From JAAYAN01 sp964437215 (GTDB lineage: Bacteria; Bacteroidota; Ignavibacteria; Ignavibacteriales; Melioribacteraceae), in contig CAYTFZ010000017.1 of assembly GCA_964437215.1 (NCBI GenBank), positions 1 through 34,388 of the forward strand: a stretch of 34,388 nucleotides of DNA, in the 5' to 3' direction. Position numbers and translations under genes: made by a program. This document shows positions 33,547 to 34,388 of the stretch, in pieces; within the stretch, counting starts at the first letter, position 1, and each line of letters begins with the position of its first letter. The notes below the pieces were generated by a model that was not told the DNA's origin, made no database searches, and worked only from the letters and a program-made list of their open reading frames with translations.

Positions 33547-34388
33547 ATGAACAAAACAGCAACGTTAATTTACTGCTTATCTTTTGGTTTATTTTTAATT
33601 ACAGCTTTTTCTTGTAATGATAACTTAAACGGACCGGGTGGAGGACAAAGCGGCAGAAGGGATTACGAATGGACAATCGATACTATTAGTTATTCTGACA
33701 AAACAATATTTAGAATTCACGGCAGCAGCCCTGATGATATTTGGGCTACAGCAAGAGGTGGAGAACAGGCAAGAAATCTGTTTCATTATGACGGAAGAAA
33801 ATGGAGCTCCGATGAATACCCACTCTTTGTTGCCCCGTATTCCGTGTGGTGCTTCTCAAAAGATAATGCTTATATGCATTTAACGCCGGTGGGGATTTTG
33901 GGATCTGGCATTTTAACGGCGCAGGTTGGATAGAGGATACAATATTTACAGTAAATGGAGAAAACCGGATTGTTTTAGATAATATGTGGGGAGAATCTAC
34001 TAATTCGCTTTTTGCCTTCGGTGCATATCCTGATTCAAATGGTTTAGCAAACAATAGTGTAATTGTACATTATTCTGACGGTAAATGGACAATGCTAAAC
34101 ACCGATGGTATACATGGGATAGTTGAGAATTTATTTAAGGACCGTTATGACAATAAAATTTATTTACAAACAATTACAGCAGGTCGGCATTCCCCTGACA
34201 GTACATTTATTTATGAAAATACTGAAAGAAAATTCACAAAAATTTATGGAAATATATTTTCAAAAGGATTAACTGGAGATATAAGCTTAGTAAATGGAGT
34301 TGTATATTTTGTTTTGGGCAAAGAGATAGCAAAGAGAGAAAATGGAAAACTTGAAACAGTATTTACAGTTGACAACCCCGAGTTTTAT
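33547..34388 (+). pseudogene. Secreted lipoprotein with beta-propeller-like repeats, frameshifted and cut by the window end
   Basis: The frame starts at ATG 33547 (AGGAA seven bases upstream) with a lipoprotein signal peptide ending at C23 (ITAFSC). A short Asn/Gly-rich linker follows, then repeats of the type SSPDDIWAT...LFHYDGRKWSS. This pattern is common in secreted beta-propeller lipoproteins of the Ignavibacteria/Bacteroidota. The first frame stops at 33933. The frame one base back is open from about 33863 to the window end, 34388, and continues the same family (GGDFGIWHFNGAGW, then HYSDGKWTML). Loss of one T in CATTTAAC near 33880 or a two-base AT duplication in TATATG would explain the shift. 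It may be a real pseudogene or an assembly error. Function beyond cell-surface exposure is unknown. Confidence 0.7.

Noticed and set aside
1..34388. tRNA, rRNA, CRISPR array, transposase or prophage
   Set aside because: None seen: no clover-leaf or rRNA-like segments, no regularly spaced repeats, and no mobile-element proteins.

Overview
The window is AT-rich and comes from a Gram-negative, flagellated bacterium. P- and L-ring genes (flgI, flgH) imply an outer membrane. The gene style, the FliW/CsrA pair, the loose Bacteroidota-type lipobox and the beta-propeller-like lipoprotein at the right edge suggest the Ignavibacteria/Chlorobi side of Bacteroidota. That placement is inference, not proof. 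A run of exactly 100 Ns (19426-19525) shows this is a scaffolded draft or metagenome assembly.

Layout: 1-659 is non-coding, with a degenerate repeat at the left edge and the katG promoter region. katG (660-2855, +) encodes a full-length catalase-peroxidase and ends at a good rho-independent terminator. From 2946 to 33096 everything lies on the minus strand as one almost gapless flagellar/chemosensory gene train, read right to left: fliM, fliN, fliO, fliP, fliQ, fliR, flhB, flhA, flhF, flhG; then, after a 122-nt gap with a sigma-54-like promoter, a small membrane protein, fliA, two HDOD genes, a degenerate kinase, a membrane protein, fliK (broken by the N gap), a 59-residue gene, flgF, flgG, flgA, flgH, flgI, flgJ, flgN, flgK, flgL, a second-type motA/motB pair, fliW, csrA, a receiver-Hpt protein, motA/motB of E. 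coli type, two receiver genes that look like one protein split by a frameshift, an unrecognised gene behind a near-perfect sigma-28 promoter, and a three-PAS histidine kinase. 33097-33546 is an AT-rich divergent promoter region. A frameshifted lipoprotein gene runs off the right edge (+).

How the genes work together: fliM/fliN give the switch, fliOPQR-flhBA the export gate, flhF/flhG placement and number control, and fliA the late sigma factor. flgF, flgG, flgA, flgH, flgI, flgJ give rod, rings and rod-associated hydrolase. flgN, flgK and flgL give the hook-filament junction and its chaperone. fliW/csrA are expected to couple flagellin level to translation. Two different stator pairs follow. 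Mixed in is an unusually large set of signalling proteins (two HDOD proteins, a kinase without its phospho-acceptor His, three receiver domains, an Hpt domain, a HisKA-like domain without ATPase, and a complete PAS kinase), suggesting a dedicated phosphorelay tied to the flagellum. Core genes not seen here (flgB, flgC, fliE, fliF, fliG, fliH, fliI, flgD, flgE, fliC, fliD) must lie elsewhere.

Points most worth a second look: the start-codon-less receiver at 5532-6194 and its likely fusion to the upstream receiver; the sigma-28 promoter at 5504-5530 driving an unknown gene plus the PAS kinase; a FliA without sigma region 3; the degenerate kinase; FlgH without a lipidation cysteine; and a 59-residue gene between fliK and flgF.
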